Positions 1 to 7,432 of a DNA stretch of 56,721 nucleotides are shown here, in pieces. Under the pieces are notes generated by a model. That model searched no databases. It worked only from the letters and a program-made list of their open reading frames with translations, and was not told where the DNA came from. The position numbers and the translations under genes are program-made. Source of the DNA: Clostridia bacterium (lineage in GTDB: Bacteria > Bacillota > Clostridia > Christensenellales > UBA1242); assembly GCA_016297915.1 (NCBI GenBank), contig JAEDFU010000008.1, forward strand, positions 1-56,721. Reading direction: 5' to 3'. Position 1 is the stretch's first letter. Every line of letters starts with the position of its first letter.

Positions 1-92
1 ATCTGCGCCAAGTCTGGTCACCAGCACCAAAAAGAGCGGTAGCTCTTTTTTTGTGCCCAGACTTGATTGAGCAATGCTCAATGGTGTGCAAG
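1..92. repeat. 92-nt structured direct repeat, copy A
   Basis: First copy of a 92-nt unit that recurs at 198-289 with only two differences (C56 against T, T82 against A). The unit folds on itself: CAAGTCTGG at 9-17 pairs with 57-65, GCAC at 24-27 with 53-56, and AAAAAGAGC at 29-37 with 42-50 around a GGTA loop, giving a terminator-like core with a T run. Small perfect hairpins follow at 68-80 (TGAGCA/TGCTCA), 83-98 (GGTGTGC/GCACACC) and 104-116 (GGTAC/GTACC). Copy A touches the window edge, so the array may continue outside. No open reading frame or tRNA cloverleaf was found; function unknown. Confidence 0.85.
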
Positions 93-197
93 CACACCGA
101 ACTGGTACGCTGTACCTGTATATCTCGTAAATATGTTTTAGTGGAAAAGATAAGAATAAGTGTTCACTCGATAACTTGATTGTATTCGCAGAATCCA

Positions 198-289
198 ATC
201 TGCGCCAAGTCTGGTCACCAGCACCAAAAAGAGCGGTAGCTCTTTTTTTGTGTCCAGACTTGATTGAGCAATGCTCAAAGGTGTGCAAG
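198..289. repeat. 92-nt structured direct repeat, copy B
   Basis: Second copy of the unit at 1-92, offset by 197 nt. The C-to-T change inside the inner stem leaves a G-U wobble, so the fold is preserved. It is preceded by another hairpin at 178-200 (GATTG-t-ATTC paired with GAAT-c-CAATC). The stretch 1-317 holds no gene that I can support. The terminator-like core could stop transcription coming from outside the window. Confidence 0.85.
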
Positions 290-317
290 TGTATCAAAAA
301 AGTGTGTGTTTTGGGCT

Positions 318-353
318 AAAACATTTTGTAAAAATGTTTTACTTTGCTATACT
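318..353 (+). promoter_or_regulatory. Promoter with overlapping palindrome, dCMP deaminase
   Basis: TTGTAA (326-331), a 16-nt spacer and TATACT (348-353) preceded by TG (extended -10) form a plausible vegetative promoter 25 nt before the gene. A perfect inverted repeat, AAAACATTTT-GTA-AAAATGTTTT (318-340), covers the -35 and the first part of the spacer. That is a classic repressor position, but the palindrome is AT-rich and could be a chance hairpin. Confidence 0.55.
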
Positions 354-378
354 AAACGAGAAGTAGTGAGGTTTAGTT

Positions 379-867
379 ATGGATGAGAGAAAAGATTATT
401 TGAGTTGGGATGAATACTTTATGGCAATTGCAATTCTTTCTGCCAAGCGTAGCAAAGATCCAAATACTCAAGTTGGTGCTTGTATAGTTTCCAAGGACAA
501 TAGAATTCTTTGTTGTGGTTACAATGGTGCTCCAAATGGTTTTGATGATGATGTATTTCCTTGGAAGAGAGAGGGGAATCCTCTTAATACCAAGTACTTT
601 TATGTATGCCATGCCGAACTTAATGCAATACTAAATTTTAGAGGCTCTCGTAAAGATTTGGAGGGCGCAAAAATTTATGTGGATTTGTTCCCTTGTAACG
701 AGTGTGCCAAGGCAATTATCCAGTCTGGAATTTCGGAGGTTATTTATCTATCGGATAAGTACGACGGCACAGACGGAAATATTGCATCAAAAAAGTTATT
801 TGATGAGTGTGGTGTCAAGTATACTAGGTTTGAAAAACAAGGCAAAATTTTGAACATCGAATTATAA
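379..867 (+). CDS. Deoxycytidylate (dCMP) deaminase, ComEB-like
   Basis: A 162-aa zinc-dependent deaminase that converts dCMP to dUMP, feeding thymidylate synthesis in the cytoplasm. The HAE motif (CHAELNAI) and the PCNECA motif supply the zinc ligands His, Cys, Cys and the catalytic Glu of the cytidine/deoxycytidylate deaminase fold. The N-terminal DEYFMAIAILSAKRSKDPNTQ stretch is typical of dCMP deaminases rather than of tRNA adenosine deaminases. Length is normal. It appears to be monocistronic, with its own promoter (326-353) and terminator (866-908). GTGAGG lies about 7 nt before the ATG. The ComEB name reflects homology only; no competence operon surrounds it. Confidence 0.9.
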   Translation: MDERKDYLSWDEYFMAIAILSAKRSKDPNTQVGACIVSKDNRILCCGYNGAPNGFDDDVFPWKREGNPLNTKYFYVCHAELNAILNFRGSRKDLEGAKIYVDLFPCNECAKAIIQSGISEVIYLSDKYDGTDGNIASKKLFDECGVKYTRFEKQGKILNIEL

Positions 868-908
868 AAAAATCCCCCAGTGTTATTAAAATGCAGGGGG
901 ATTTTTTT
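866..908. terminator. Rho-independent terminator after dCMP deaminase
   Basis: An A-rich arm ending in ATCCCCC pairs with GGGGGAT about 17 nt later, followed by a T run. It sits directly after the stop codon at 865-867. The A-rich 5' side makes it potentially bidirectional, but the next gene on the - strand ends 140 nt away. Confidence 0.9.
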
Positions 909-941
909 GTTGATATATTAAATCTTATATTTTTTTAATTT

Positions 942-1027
942 GCATAAATATGCACAATTTTGACACTTTATTGACAGTAATTGCAATAATATTGTGGTTT
1001 TGTGTCAACAAGGCTGTATATTTATGC
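942..1027. repeat. 86-bp imperfect palindrome between convergent genes
   Basis: GCATAAATATGC (942-953) is matched in inverted orientation at 1016-1027 with one difference, and TTGACAC (960-966) is matched by GTGTCAA (1002-1008). The two inverted pairs are nested, so the segment can form a long interrupted stem. It lies between the ends of the dCMP deaminase and the hydrolase genes. It has no T run, so it is not a classic terminator. The outer arms resemble the ARG-like motif upstream of argR at 48371. Confidence 0.55.
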
Positions 1028-1046
1028 TTGATTGTTTTTTTAATAT

Positions 1047-1961
1047 TTACATCGAGATTGGAATAAAATCTAATTTGTCATTAAGCAAAAAGTACGCAAC
1101 ATCTTTGTAAACTTCGTCTTTGTTGATTTCATTAATTAGTTCGTGACGGCAATCAAGATATGTTTTGAAGAATACTTTTTTCTTGGCTTTGCCATAAGTA
1201 AAGAATAGTTTGACAACACCGTTTTTGCCACCTACAGGATCGTTTGTTCCAGCGATTAAAAGTATTGGTAGGTAGTAGGGGATGTTTTGCAAATTTTTGT
1301 AGTTGTGTCTAGCATTTTTGAAAAATGACCAATAGAAGTTATTTGGAAATACTTTGCCACATAGTTCGTCTTTTTGATAGTTTTTCCAATTGTTTTCGTC
1401 ACGAGATAGCCAATTGCCATCTTTGAACTTTTTGCCATAGCCTTGCAAAGACATTTTTTCTATAAGTTTTGCAGCAGCTTTTTTACCTCTGAAAAATCTG
1501 CAAAGTTTTGCCATGTGATAGCCTGCTCTAAACTGAAACGAATTGCAATATGTAGATCCGCAGATAACAATGTTTTTGATTTTGAATCCGTTTTCGACCA
1601 TGTAGCGCTGTGCTATCATCGAGCCAAATGAATGGCCAAAGATTGATACAGGGAGTTTGTATTTTTTGGATAAGTAATCAGTAATCTTGATTTGGTCCTG
1701 AACTATTTCCCAGAATATATCTCCGTCAGAATACCCAAATGGGAGATTATTAATTATTGCTGTTTGTCCATGGCCTCTTAGGTCGCTAGCAAATACAATA
1801 AGTCCTTGAGTATTCAAAAATTTGGCAAAATCATCATATCTTCTGGCGTGTTCTTGCATGCCATGAATAATTTGAACAACGCCTTTGGGATTTTCAACAT
1901 TGTCCCATGCATAACCGCATAATTGAAAATCGTTATATCCTTTTATCTTGACTAACTTCAT
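1047..1961 (-). CDS. Alpha/beta hydrolase, monoacylglycerol lipase-like
   Basis: A 304-aa serine hydrolase of the hydrolase_4 / S33-like family. It has the oxyanion-hole motif HGMQEH near residue 35, an RGHG motif near residue 62, the nucleophile elbow GHSFG near residue 110, an acid region (LLIAGTNDPVGG) and the late histidine in CRHELINE. No signal peptide is visible, so it is probably cytoplasmic. The start lies 2 nt after the glpK stop, so the two genes are co-transcribed. The best guess is lysophospholipase or monoglyceride lipase activity releasing glycerol for GlpK; the substrate is inferred from context. Confidence 0.8.
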   Translation of the reverse strand: MKLVKIKGYNDFQLCGYAWDNVENPKGVVQIIHGMQEHARRYDDFAKFLNTQGLIVFASDLRGHGQTAIINNLPFGYSDGDIFWEIVQDQIKITDYLSKKYKLPVSIFGHSFGSMIAQRYMVENGFKIKNIVICGSTYCNSFQFRAGYHMAKLCRFFRGKKAAAKLIEKMSLQGYGKKFKDGNWLSRDENNWKNYQKDELCGKVFPNNFYWSFFKNARHNYKNLQNIPYYLPILLIAGTNDPVGGKNGVVKLFFTYGKAKKKVFFKTYLDCRHELINEINKDEVYKDVAYFLLNDKLDFIPISM

Positions 1962-1962
1962 A

Positions 1963-3435
1963 TTATTCTCCTAAAGTTTGTTTAACGGCCTTGTGCCAAT
2001 TTTCTATAAGTTCAAGTCTAACTTTGTTATTCATTTTGTTTGTGTAAATATGACTTGTTTCAATTAGTTTTTTGATTTCATGAATATTTTTGAATGCGCC
2101 TAGAGATAGTCCTGTCATATAAATTGTGCCAAGAGCGGTACATTCGGATGAACCTGATTTGATTACTTTTTTGCCTAGAATATCTGATTGGAACTGCATC
2201 AAAAATTCATTTCGGCTTACTCCGCCATCTACTCGTAGTTCTTTGATAGAAACACCGTTTTGTTCCATGCATTTGATTATGTCATATGTATTGTATGCCA
2301 TACTCTCAAGTCCTGCACGAATGATATGATTTTTGTTTGTGCCTCGTGTTAGTCCAACTATTGCACCTTTGGCGTAAGTTTTCCAGTAAGGTGCTCCCAT
2401 TCCTGTAAAGGCAGGCACAAAGTAAACTCCATTTGTATCTTGAAGATTTGCACTAATTTCGCTAGATACTTTGTTGCTCTCCAAAATTTGCAAGTCATCT
2501 ATCATCCAATTAACAACTGTACCTGCGTTAAAAATACTTCCTTCCAAGGCGTAAGTTGTTTGACCATTTATTGTCCAAGCAATGGTAGATAGCATTTTTT
2601 TGTTGTGAAGAGGGGAAGATCCTGTATTGCTCAAAATAAAGCATCCAGTTCCATAAGTTGCTTTGGCAAGACCTACATCAAAACATCCTTGACCGAATAG
2701 AGACGATTGTTGGTCGCCTAATATTGAGCCAATGTCTATATCTCCAAGTTTGGTGTGCGCAACTCCTAATTTTTGACCATTTGATACAACTTTTGGAAGT
2801 ATACTACTTGGTATTCCAAATTTTTTGAGTAACTTTTCGTCCCATTTTAGATTTTTGATATCAAATAACATTGTTCTGCTTGCGTTGGATGTATCGGTTA
2901 CAAACTGCTCGCCCTTTGTGAGTTTGTACATAAGAAAACTATCTATAGTGCCAATGCAAAGATTGTCCTCGGCAAGTAGTTTTTTGACCTTGGCGTTATT
3001 TTCGAGTAGCCACTTAATCTTTGATGCCGAAAAATAAGCATCAACTATAAGTCCGGTTGTTTTGTGAATATAATTTTTGAGTCCGGATTTAAGACTTTCG
3101 CAATATGCACTTGTTCTGCGACATTGCCAAACAATTGATGGATATACTGCCTCGCCAGTCTTTTTGTTCCAAGCAACGACGCTCTCTCTTTGATTTGTAA
3201 TCCCAATTCCTAGTATTTGGTCGGATTTAATCTTGAATTCTTTGATTGCTTGATACATGGTTCTTTCGATTACTTCCCAAATCTCATTGGCATTGTGTTC
3301 AACCCAACCAGGTTTTGGAAAATATTGTTTAAATTTTTCGTTAACGATGTTTATTATCTTGTTTTGTGTTAGATCATAGACCAAAGTTCGTGCACTTGTT
3401 GTGCCTTCGTCAAGGGCAATTATGTACTTTTTCAT
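1963..3435 (-). CDS. glpK: Glycerol kinase
   Basis: A 490-aa FGGY-family kinase that phosphorylates glycerol to sn-glycerol 3-phosphate with ATP. The N-terminal ALDEGTTSART phosphate loop, the NQRES motif, the GDQQSSLFGQ segment and the C-terminal VDGGVSRNEFLMQFQSD signature are all present, and length is as expected. An AGGAG ribosome binding site precedes the ATG. It is the first gene of a two-gene - strand operon and is transcribed away from the glycerol-3-phosphate oxidase-like genes at 3670. No glycerol facilitator gene is visible nearby. Confidence 0.96.
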   Translation of the reverse strand: MKKYIIALDEGTTSARTLVYDLTQNKIINIVNEKFKQYFPKPGWVEHNANEIWEVIERTMYQAIKEFKIKSDQILGIGITNQRESVVAWNKKTGEAVYPSIVWQCRRTSAYCESLKSGLKNYIHKTTGLIVDAYFSASKIKWLLENNAKVKKLLAEDNLCIGTIDSFLMYKLTKGEQFVTDTSNASRTMLFDIKNLKWDEKLLKKFGIPSSILPKVVSNGQKLGVAHTKLGDIDIGSILGDQQSSLFGQGCFDVGLAKATYGTGCFILSNTGSSPLHNKKMLSTIAWTINGQTTYALEGSIFNAGTVVNWMIDDLQILESNKVSSEISANLQDTNGVYFVPAFTGMGAPYWKTYAKGAIVGLTRGTNKNHIIRAGLESMAYNTYDIIKCMEQNGVSIKELRVDGGVSRNEFLMQFQSDILGKKVIKSGSSECTALGTIYMTGLSLGAFKNIHEIKKLIETSHIYTNKMNNKVRLELIENWHKAVKQTLGE

Positions 3436-3569
3436 TGCTTTCTCCTACCTACTTATTAATTTGTCAAAATTCTATGTTATTATTTGTAAAAGTTTTATTG
3501 ATTTAAGTTATTTATTATCTATTTAATTCTAACAAAAAAGTTAAACTTATGCAATTTAATTAATAATAT

Positions 3570-3598
3570 TTGACATAATAAAATAAATTATGTACCAT
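3570..3598 (+). promoter_or_regulatory. Promoter of the GlpA/GlpB/DUF1667 operon
   Basis: TTGACA (3570-3575), a 17-nt spacer and TACCAT (3593-3598; four of six consensus bases) lie in the 234-nt divergent region between glpK and the GlpA-like gene. The candidate operator at 3613-3630 begins about 8 nt after the expected start of transcription. The opposite-strand promoter for glpK is not clear. Confidence 0.55.
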
Positions 3599-3612
3599 AA
3601 AATTGAATCAAA

Positions 3613-3630
3613 TAGTTAAATATTTAACTA
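3613..3630. promoter_or_regulatory. 18-bp perfect palindrome, operator candidate
   Basis: TAGTTAAATATTTAACTA is a perfect 18-bp inverted repeat just downstream of the 3570-3598 promoter and upstream of the GlpA-like start. The position suits a repressor that blocks early transcription in response to glycerol or glycerol 3-phosphate. No regulator gene lies next to it, so the binding protein is unknown. Confidence 0.5.
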
Positions 3631-3669
3631 CAAGTAAATGTAAGTAAAATGAAGAAGTGGAGAGAATTT

Positions 3670-5076
3670 ATGATTTATGATGTTGCTGTACTTGGTGGTG
3701 GAGTTGTAGGTTGTGCGATACTAAATAAACTCACACGCATTGGCAAAAAGGCTGTGCTTATAGAAAAGAATAGTGATGTAGCAACCGAGACCTCCAAGGC
3801 AAACTCTGGGATTGTTCATGCTGGATTTGATGCAATGCCGGGAACTCTAAAAGCCAAGTTAAATGTTCGTGGGGCTGAGCTTATGCCTAAACTTTGTAGA
3901 GAGCTTGGCGTAAAACTTGTAAATAACGGTGCTGTTGTAATTGGTAATGACCAAAAGACATTGGAAGATTTGCTAGCTAGAGGTATTCAAAACGGTGTAA
4001 CTGGACTTGAAATACTAGATAGGGAGAAATTATCCAAATTATTGCCAGCAATTACAGATGAGATAACCTGCGGACTACTTGCAAAGACCTCGTGTATTGT
4101 GTCACCATACAAACTAACTATTGCACTTGCCGAAGAGGCAGTTTTGAACGGTGCTGATGTAGTATTTAATTATGACACCAAAGCTTGTAACAAAGTAGAT
4201 AACTACTATGTGCTTGACGACGGCAAAACAAAAATATCTGCATACAAGATTGTAATTGCTTGTGGCGGAGAGCATAACCAAATCGCAAATATTTTGGGTG
4301 CTAAGCAGTATGATATCAAATATCGTCGAGGTGAATACTTTTTGTTAGAAAAGAACTCTTGTGACATAAATGGATTGACAGTTTTCCCAATGCCAAGCAA
4401 GGATAGCAAGGGAGTTTTGGTATCTTATACTGTTTCAAACAATATAATTGTAGGCCCAACAAGTATTTTGTGTGATAATAACCTTACAGTGACTACTAAT
4501 GAAGGCTTGGATGATATTGCAAGCAAAGTAGGTCATATGCTAAGTAATGTTAATCTAAAGAAAAACATAAGAATTTTCTCAGGAGTGAGAACTCTTGTAG
4601 GACATGATTTTGTTATTGAAAAAGATGAGAACAATTCGGACTTTGTAGATGTTACTGGAATTTGCTCTCCTGGGCTTAGTGCTAGCCCTGCTATTGCGGA
4701 AGAGGTTGTCAAACTTTTGGGCTTTGATTTAACCGAAAAAACTAATTTAGTAAGGCGAAAAGAATGTCCAAAGATTGCTGAACTTAGTAGCGATGAACTG
4801 AGTAAGTTAATCAAAAAAGATCCAAACTTTGGCAAAATTGTTTGTAGGTGCGAAATGGTGAGTGTTGCTGAGATTATTGATGCGGTTAATTCTCCTCTTA
4901 AGCCAATATCTCTAGACGGAATTAAGCGTCGAACAAGAGCAGGAATGGGACGATGTCAAGGTGGTTTTTGCTTTATGAAAGTTATGGAGATAATATCCAA
5001 AGTTAGAGGCATTAGCATAGACGAAGTAACCAAAGAAAATATGAACAGTAGAATAATTGTGGGGAATATTAAATAA
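3670..5076 (+). CDS. GlpA-like FAD-dependent dehydrogenase with BFD-type Fe-S domain
   Basis: A flavoprotein of the DAO / glycerol-3-phosphate dehydrogenase (GlpA, LhgO) family. The N-terminus has the dinucleotide-binding motif GGGVVGCAIL. The C-terminal 80 residues form a BFD-like [2Fe-2S] domain with Cys-x-Cys (CRCE) and CQGGFC about 35 residues later. It probably oxidises glycerol 3-phosphate to dihydroxyacetone phosphate, passing electrons through the next two proteins. An ATG at 3649 would add seven residues, but GGAGAG at 3659-3664 lies 5 nt before the ATG at 3670, so I use that start (468 aa). Its stop overlaps the next ATG by 1 nt. Confidence 0.85.
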   Translation: MIYDVAVLGGGVVGCAILNKLTRIGKKAVLIEKNSDVATETSKANSGIVHAGFDAMPGTLKAKLNVRGAELMPKLCRELGVKLVNNGAVVIGNDQKTLEDLLARGIQNGVTGLEILDREKLSKLLPAITDEITCGLLAKTSCIVSPYKLTIALAEEAVLNGADVVFNYDTKACNKVDNYYVLDDGKTKISAYKIVIACGGEHNQIANILGAKQYDIKYRRGEYFLLEKNSCDINGLTVFPMPSKDSKGVLVSYTVSNNIIVGPTSILCDNNLTVTTNEGLDDIASKVGHMLSNVNLKKNIRIFSGVRTLVGHDFVIEKDENNSDFVDVTGICSPGLSASPAIAEEVVKLLGFDLTEKTNLVRRKECPKIAELSSDELSKLIKKDPNFGKIVCRCEMVSVAEIIDAVNSPLKPISLDGIKRRTRAGMGRCQGGFCFMKVMEIISKVRGISIDEVTKENMNSRIIVGNIK

Positions 5077-6299
5077 TGAAAAATTATGATGTTGTAATTA
5101 TTGGTGGCGGACCTGCAGGAATGGGTGCTGGGATTGAATGTGCCAAGACTGGAGCAAAAACGCTAATAATAGAGCGAGAAAACCGTCTTGGTGGCATACT
5201 TAACCAATGCATACACAATGGCTTTGGTTTGCATTATTTCAAGGAAGAATTGACAGGGCCTGAATATGCACATAGATTTGAGGAACTACTCAAAGACACA
5301 AATGTTGATGTGAGTCTAAACACTTTTGTAACCAAGATTGATAACAAAGATATTTATGTTGTAAGTCCCGAGGGTGCTGAGGTTATAAGTCCAAAGGCAA
5401 TTGTTCTTGCTATGGGTTGTAGGGAAAAAACAGCTGGAAACATAAGGCTCAAAGGCACAAGACCAGCTGGGATTATGACTGCTGGACAAGTTCAAAAGCT
5501 TGTTAATTTTCATGGCAAATTGCCTGGCAAAAAAGTTGTAATCTTGGGCTCTGGAGACATTGGTCTTATAATGGCACGACGACTTACTCTTGCTGGAGCA
5601 AAAGTTGAAATGGTGCTTGAGATTATGAAGTCGTCAAGTGGACTTGCAAGAAACATAAGGCAATGTCTTGATGATTTTGATATTCCTATTCATTATAGTA
5701 CAACTATAACCGAAGTTGTAGGCAAAGATAGAGTTGAGGGAATCAAATACGCTCAAGTTGACGACAAAATGAAAGAAATTCCTGAGACCGAAAAATTTAT
5801 GGAATGTGATTTGGTTGTTTTGTCAGTAGGGCTTACACCTGAGAATGATATTGTCTCTGGATATCCTATTAATCCTATGACAAATGGGTTTGTTGTTAAT
5901 GAATTTAGAGAATGTGCTGACGGTGTATTTGCGTGCGGAAATGTTTTGCAAGTTCATGACCTTGTTGACAATGTTACTTGCGAGAGCATGCTTGCAGGCA
6001 AAAATGCAGGACTTTTTGCTATGGGAAAACTACAAAAATCCAAGTCGCATAGTGTTATAGCAGGAGACGGAATAAGATATACTGTTCCTGGGTCTTACTT
6101 TGAAAATGACGATGAGCTAGAGGTGTTCTTTAGAGTAAATAACAAACAAAAAAATGCTGAGATTGTAGTGTCCCAAAATGGTGAGGTTGTAAAAACTAAA
6201 TTTGCTGTTGCTCTCAATCCTGGTGAAATGAGTAGTATTAAATTTGATAAACTTGGTTTGAATTCAGATATAACTATTAGTGTTAGGGAGAAGAAATGA
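5076..6299 (+). CDS. GlpB-like NAD(P)/FAD-dependent oxidoreductase
   Basis: A 407-aa two-dinucleotide-binding-domain flavoprotein. It has an FAD motif at the N-terminus (IIGGGPAGMGAG), a GGILNQCIHNGFG segment where related enzymes carry a redox-active site, a second nucleotide motif near residue 155 (ILGSGDIGLIMARR) and the FAD-closing motif VFACGNVLQVHDLVD. In Clostridia this protein is commonly encoded between a GlpA-like and a DUF1667 protein, as here, and is thought to form an anaerobic glycerol-3-phosphate oxidising complex. It overlaps the previous gene by 1 nt and the next by 4 nt, implying coupled translation. Confidence 0.85.
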   Translation: MKNYDVVIIGGGPAGMGAGIECAKTGAKTLIIERENRLGGILNQCIHNGFGLHYFKEELTGPEYAHRFEELLKDTNVDVSLNTFVTKIDNKDIYVVSPEGAEVISPKAIVLAMGCREKTAGNIRLKGTRPAGIMTAGQVQKLVNFHGKLPGKKVVILGSGDIGLIMARRLTLAGAKVEMVLEIMKSSSGLARNIRQCLDDFDIPIHYSTTITEVVGKDRVEGIKYAQVDDKMKEIPETEKFMECDLVVLSVGLTPENDIVSGYPINPMTNGFVVNEFRECADGVFACGNVLQVHDLVDNVTCESMLAGKNAGLFAMGKLQKSKSHSVIAGDGIRYTVPGSYFENDDELEVFFRVNNKQKNAEIVVSQNGEVVKTKFAVALNPGEMSSIKFDKLGLNSDITISVREKK

Positions 6300-6625
6300 A
6301 ATTAATTTGTATAAAATGCCCTAGAGGTTGTGAAATTACTGTTAATGGAGATAGTATTACAGGTAATGCATGTCCAAGAGGTCTTGAATATGCCAAAGAA
6401 GAAATGACATGCCCTATGCGAACTGTAACTTATCTTGCAAAAACTGAGAGTGGCGTCGTGCCAGTCAAGACGGACAAAGATGTCCCTAAGTCCAAAATAT
6501 TTGAGATTGTGGAGGAAATATCCAAATTGAAACTAAAAAAATCTCAAATAGGAGATGTTGTAATAAAAGGTGTAGCTGGATTGGACGCAAATGTAATAGT
6601 TACTGGAGATGAATACAAAGAGTAA
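6296..6625 (+). CDS. DUF1667 cysteine-rich protein
   Basis: A 109-aa protein of the DUF1667 family. Four cysteines cluster in the first 45 residues (CIKCPRGC, then NACPRG and TCPMR), a pattern suited to an Fe-S or zinc centre. It ends the three-gene flavoprotein operon, which supports a role as an electron-transfer or assembly subunit of the GlpA/GlpB-like complex. The biochemical function of the family is not established. The terminator at 6674-6709 follows. Confidence 0.85.
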   Translation: MKLICIKCPRGCEITVNGDSITGNACPRGLEYAKEEMTCPMRTVTYLAKTESGVVPVKTDKDVPKSKIFEIVEEISKLKLKKSQIGDVVIKGVAGLDANVIVTGDEYKE

Positions 6626-6673
6626 TCTAGACCACATTTTTTCAAAAAATATTTTAATTTAACAAAATAAACC

Positions 6674-6709
6674 AAACCCTTTTGCATATAATAAGGCAAA
6701 GGGGTTTTT
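6674..6709 (+). terminator. Terminator hairpin that also holds the YtxC ribosome binding site
   Basis: AAACCCTTTTGC (6674-6685) pairs with GCAAAGGGGTTT (6696-6707) with one G-U pair and a 10-nt loop, followed by a short T run. It ends the DUF1667 operon. The 3' arm contains AAAGGGG, the only Shine-Dalgarno candidate for the ATG at 6710. The loop contains TATAAT (6687-6692), within CATATAATA, which also resembles mother-cell sigma -10 elements. RNA started there would lack the 5' arm and leave the ribosome binding site free. Confidence 0.65.
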
Positions 6710-7432
6710 ATGTGGGAAATAACTTTGCTTGGAAATGCCAGTGATATTGTATATTACTTGGAACTCAAAAACACTCTAAAACGAAATTTTGGCAATGATG
6801 TTTTGGCTGTTATCACATTCGAAAAAGCTTTGGTTATAAGTATTGCAGTGCTAAACAAAGCAAAAATTGCAAAAGCAAAAAATCTTGTAATGCAAACAAT
6901 TATAAGAATTGTCAAAGTTGAATATATGCAAAATAATCTCAAATGCTTTTGCAATGACAAAAGCCTTAATTCTTTTTTGCTATCTAACATAATAACTCTA
7001 GATATGAAAGACGAAGTTAAGTACGCTTTGCAAGTGGCAAAATTATCAAGCATAGTTAATATTAGGTCTTTTGTATTGTTCAAATTACATAATTTTATAG
7101 ATTTGTGGGAGAGGGAGATAGCTTATCTCAATGCTCAATTTAGCTCAAGAGAAGATGACAAATATTTGGATTTGCTCAAATTTATTGCGAATAATAATTC
7201 ATCCAAATGGGACATTCTATACTTGGAAACAACCAAAGACCAAATGTTTTTGCTTGACAAAAAACGCAACACACTCAAAGCTGTTTGTATAGATGACGAA
7301 GTAGGAATTATTGCAAATCTTGTGATGTTTGCCCCAAAAAAACTAATAATAAATTGTTCGCACTTGCTATCTGACAAAGTCTCAAATCTCATTGCTTATA
7401 TATTTGAGGACAAAATAAGTGTACTTTTGTAA
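6710..7432 (+). CDS. Putative sporulation protein, YtxC-like
   Basis: A 240-aa protein without recognisable catalytic motifs. I assign it to the YtxC family on overall character (central alpha-helical stretch, WEREIAYLN segment, C-terminal PKKLIINCSHLLSD) and above all on position, directly upstream of thrS as ytxC is in Bacillus. The family is usually around 280 aa, so this copy is somewhat short. No signal peptide or membrane helix is evident. Function in the family is unknown beyond a presumed sporulation link. The gene sits alone between a terminator and a long non-coding stretch. Confidence 0.55.
   Translation: MWEITLLGNASDIVYYLELKNTLKRNFGNDVLAVITFEKALVISIAVLNKAKIAKAKNLVMQTIIRIVKVEYMQNNLKCFCNDKSLNSFLLSNIITLDMKDEVKYALQVAKLSSIVNIRSFVLFKLHNFIDLWEREIAYLNAQFSSREDDKYLDLLKFIANNNSSKWDILYLETTKDQMFLLDKKRNTLKAVCIDDEVGIIANLVMFAPKKLIINCSHLLSDKVSNLIAYIFEDKISVLL

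Noticed and set aside
1..30. GCGCCA and CACCA strings resembling tRNA 3' ends in the repeat unit
   Set aside because: No acceptor, D, anticodon or T arms can be formed around them in either copy.
1..290. Possible CRISPR array
   Set aside because: Only two units, each 92 nt with strong internal structure and a 105-nt gap; no cas genes.
3462..3467. TTGACA on the - strand as -35 for glpK
   Set aside because: It lies too close to the glpK ribosome binding site to leave room for a -10 and leader.
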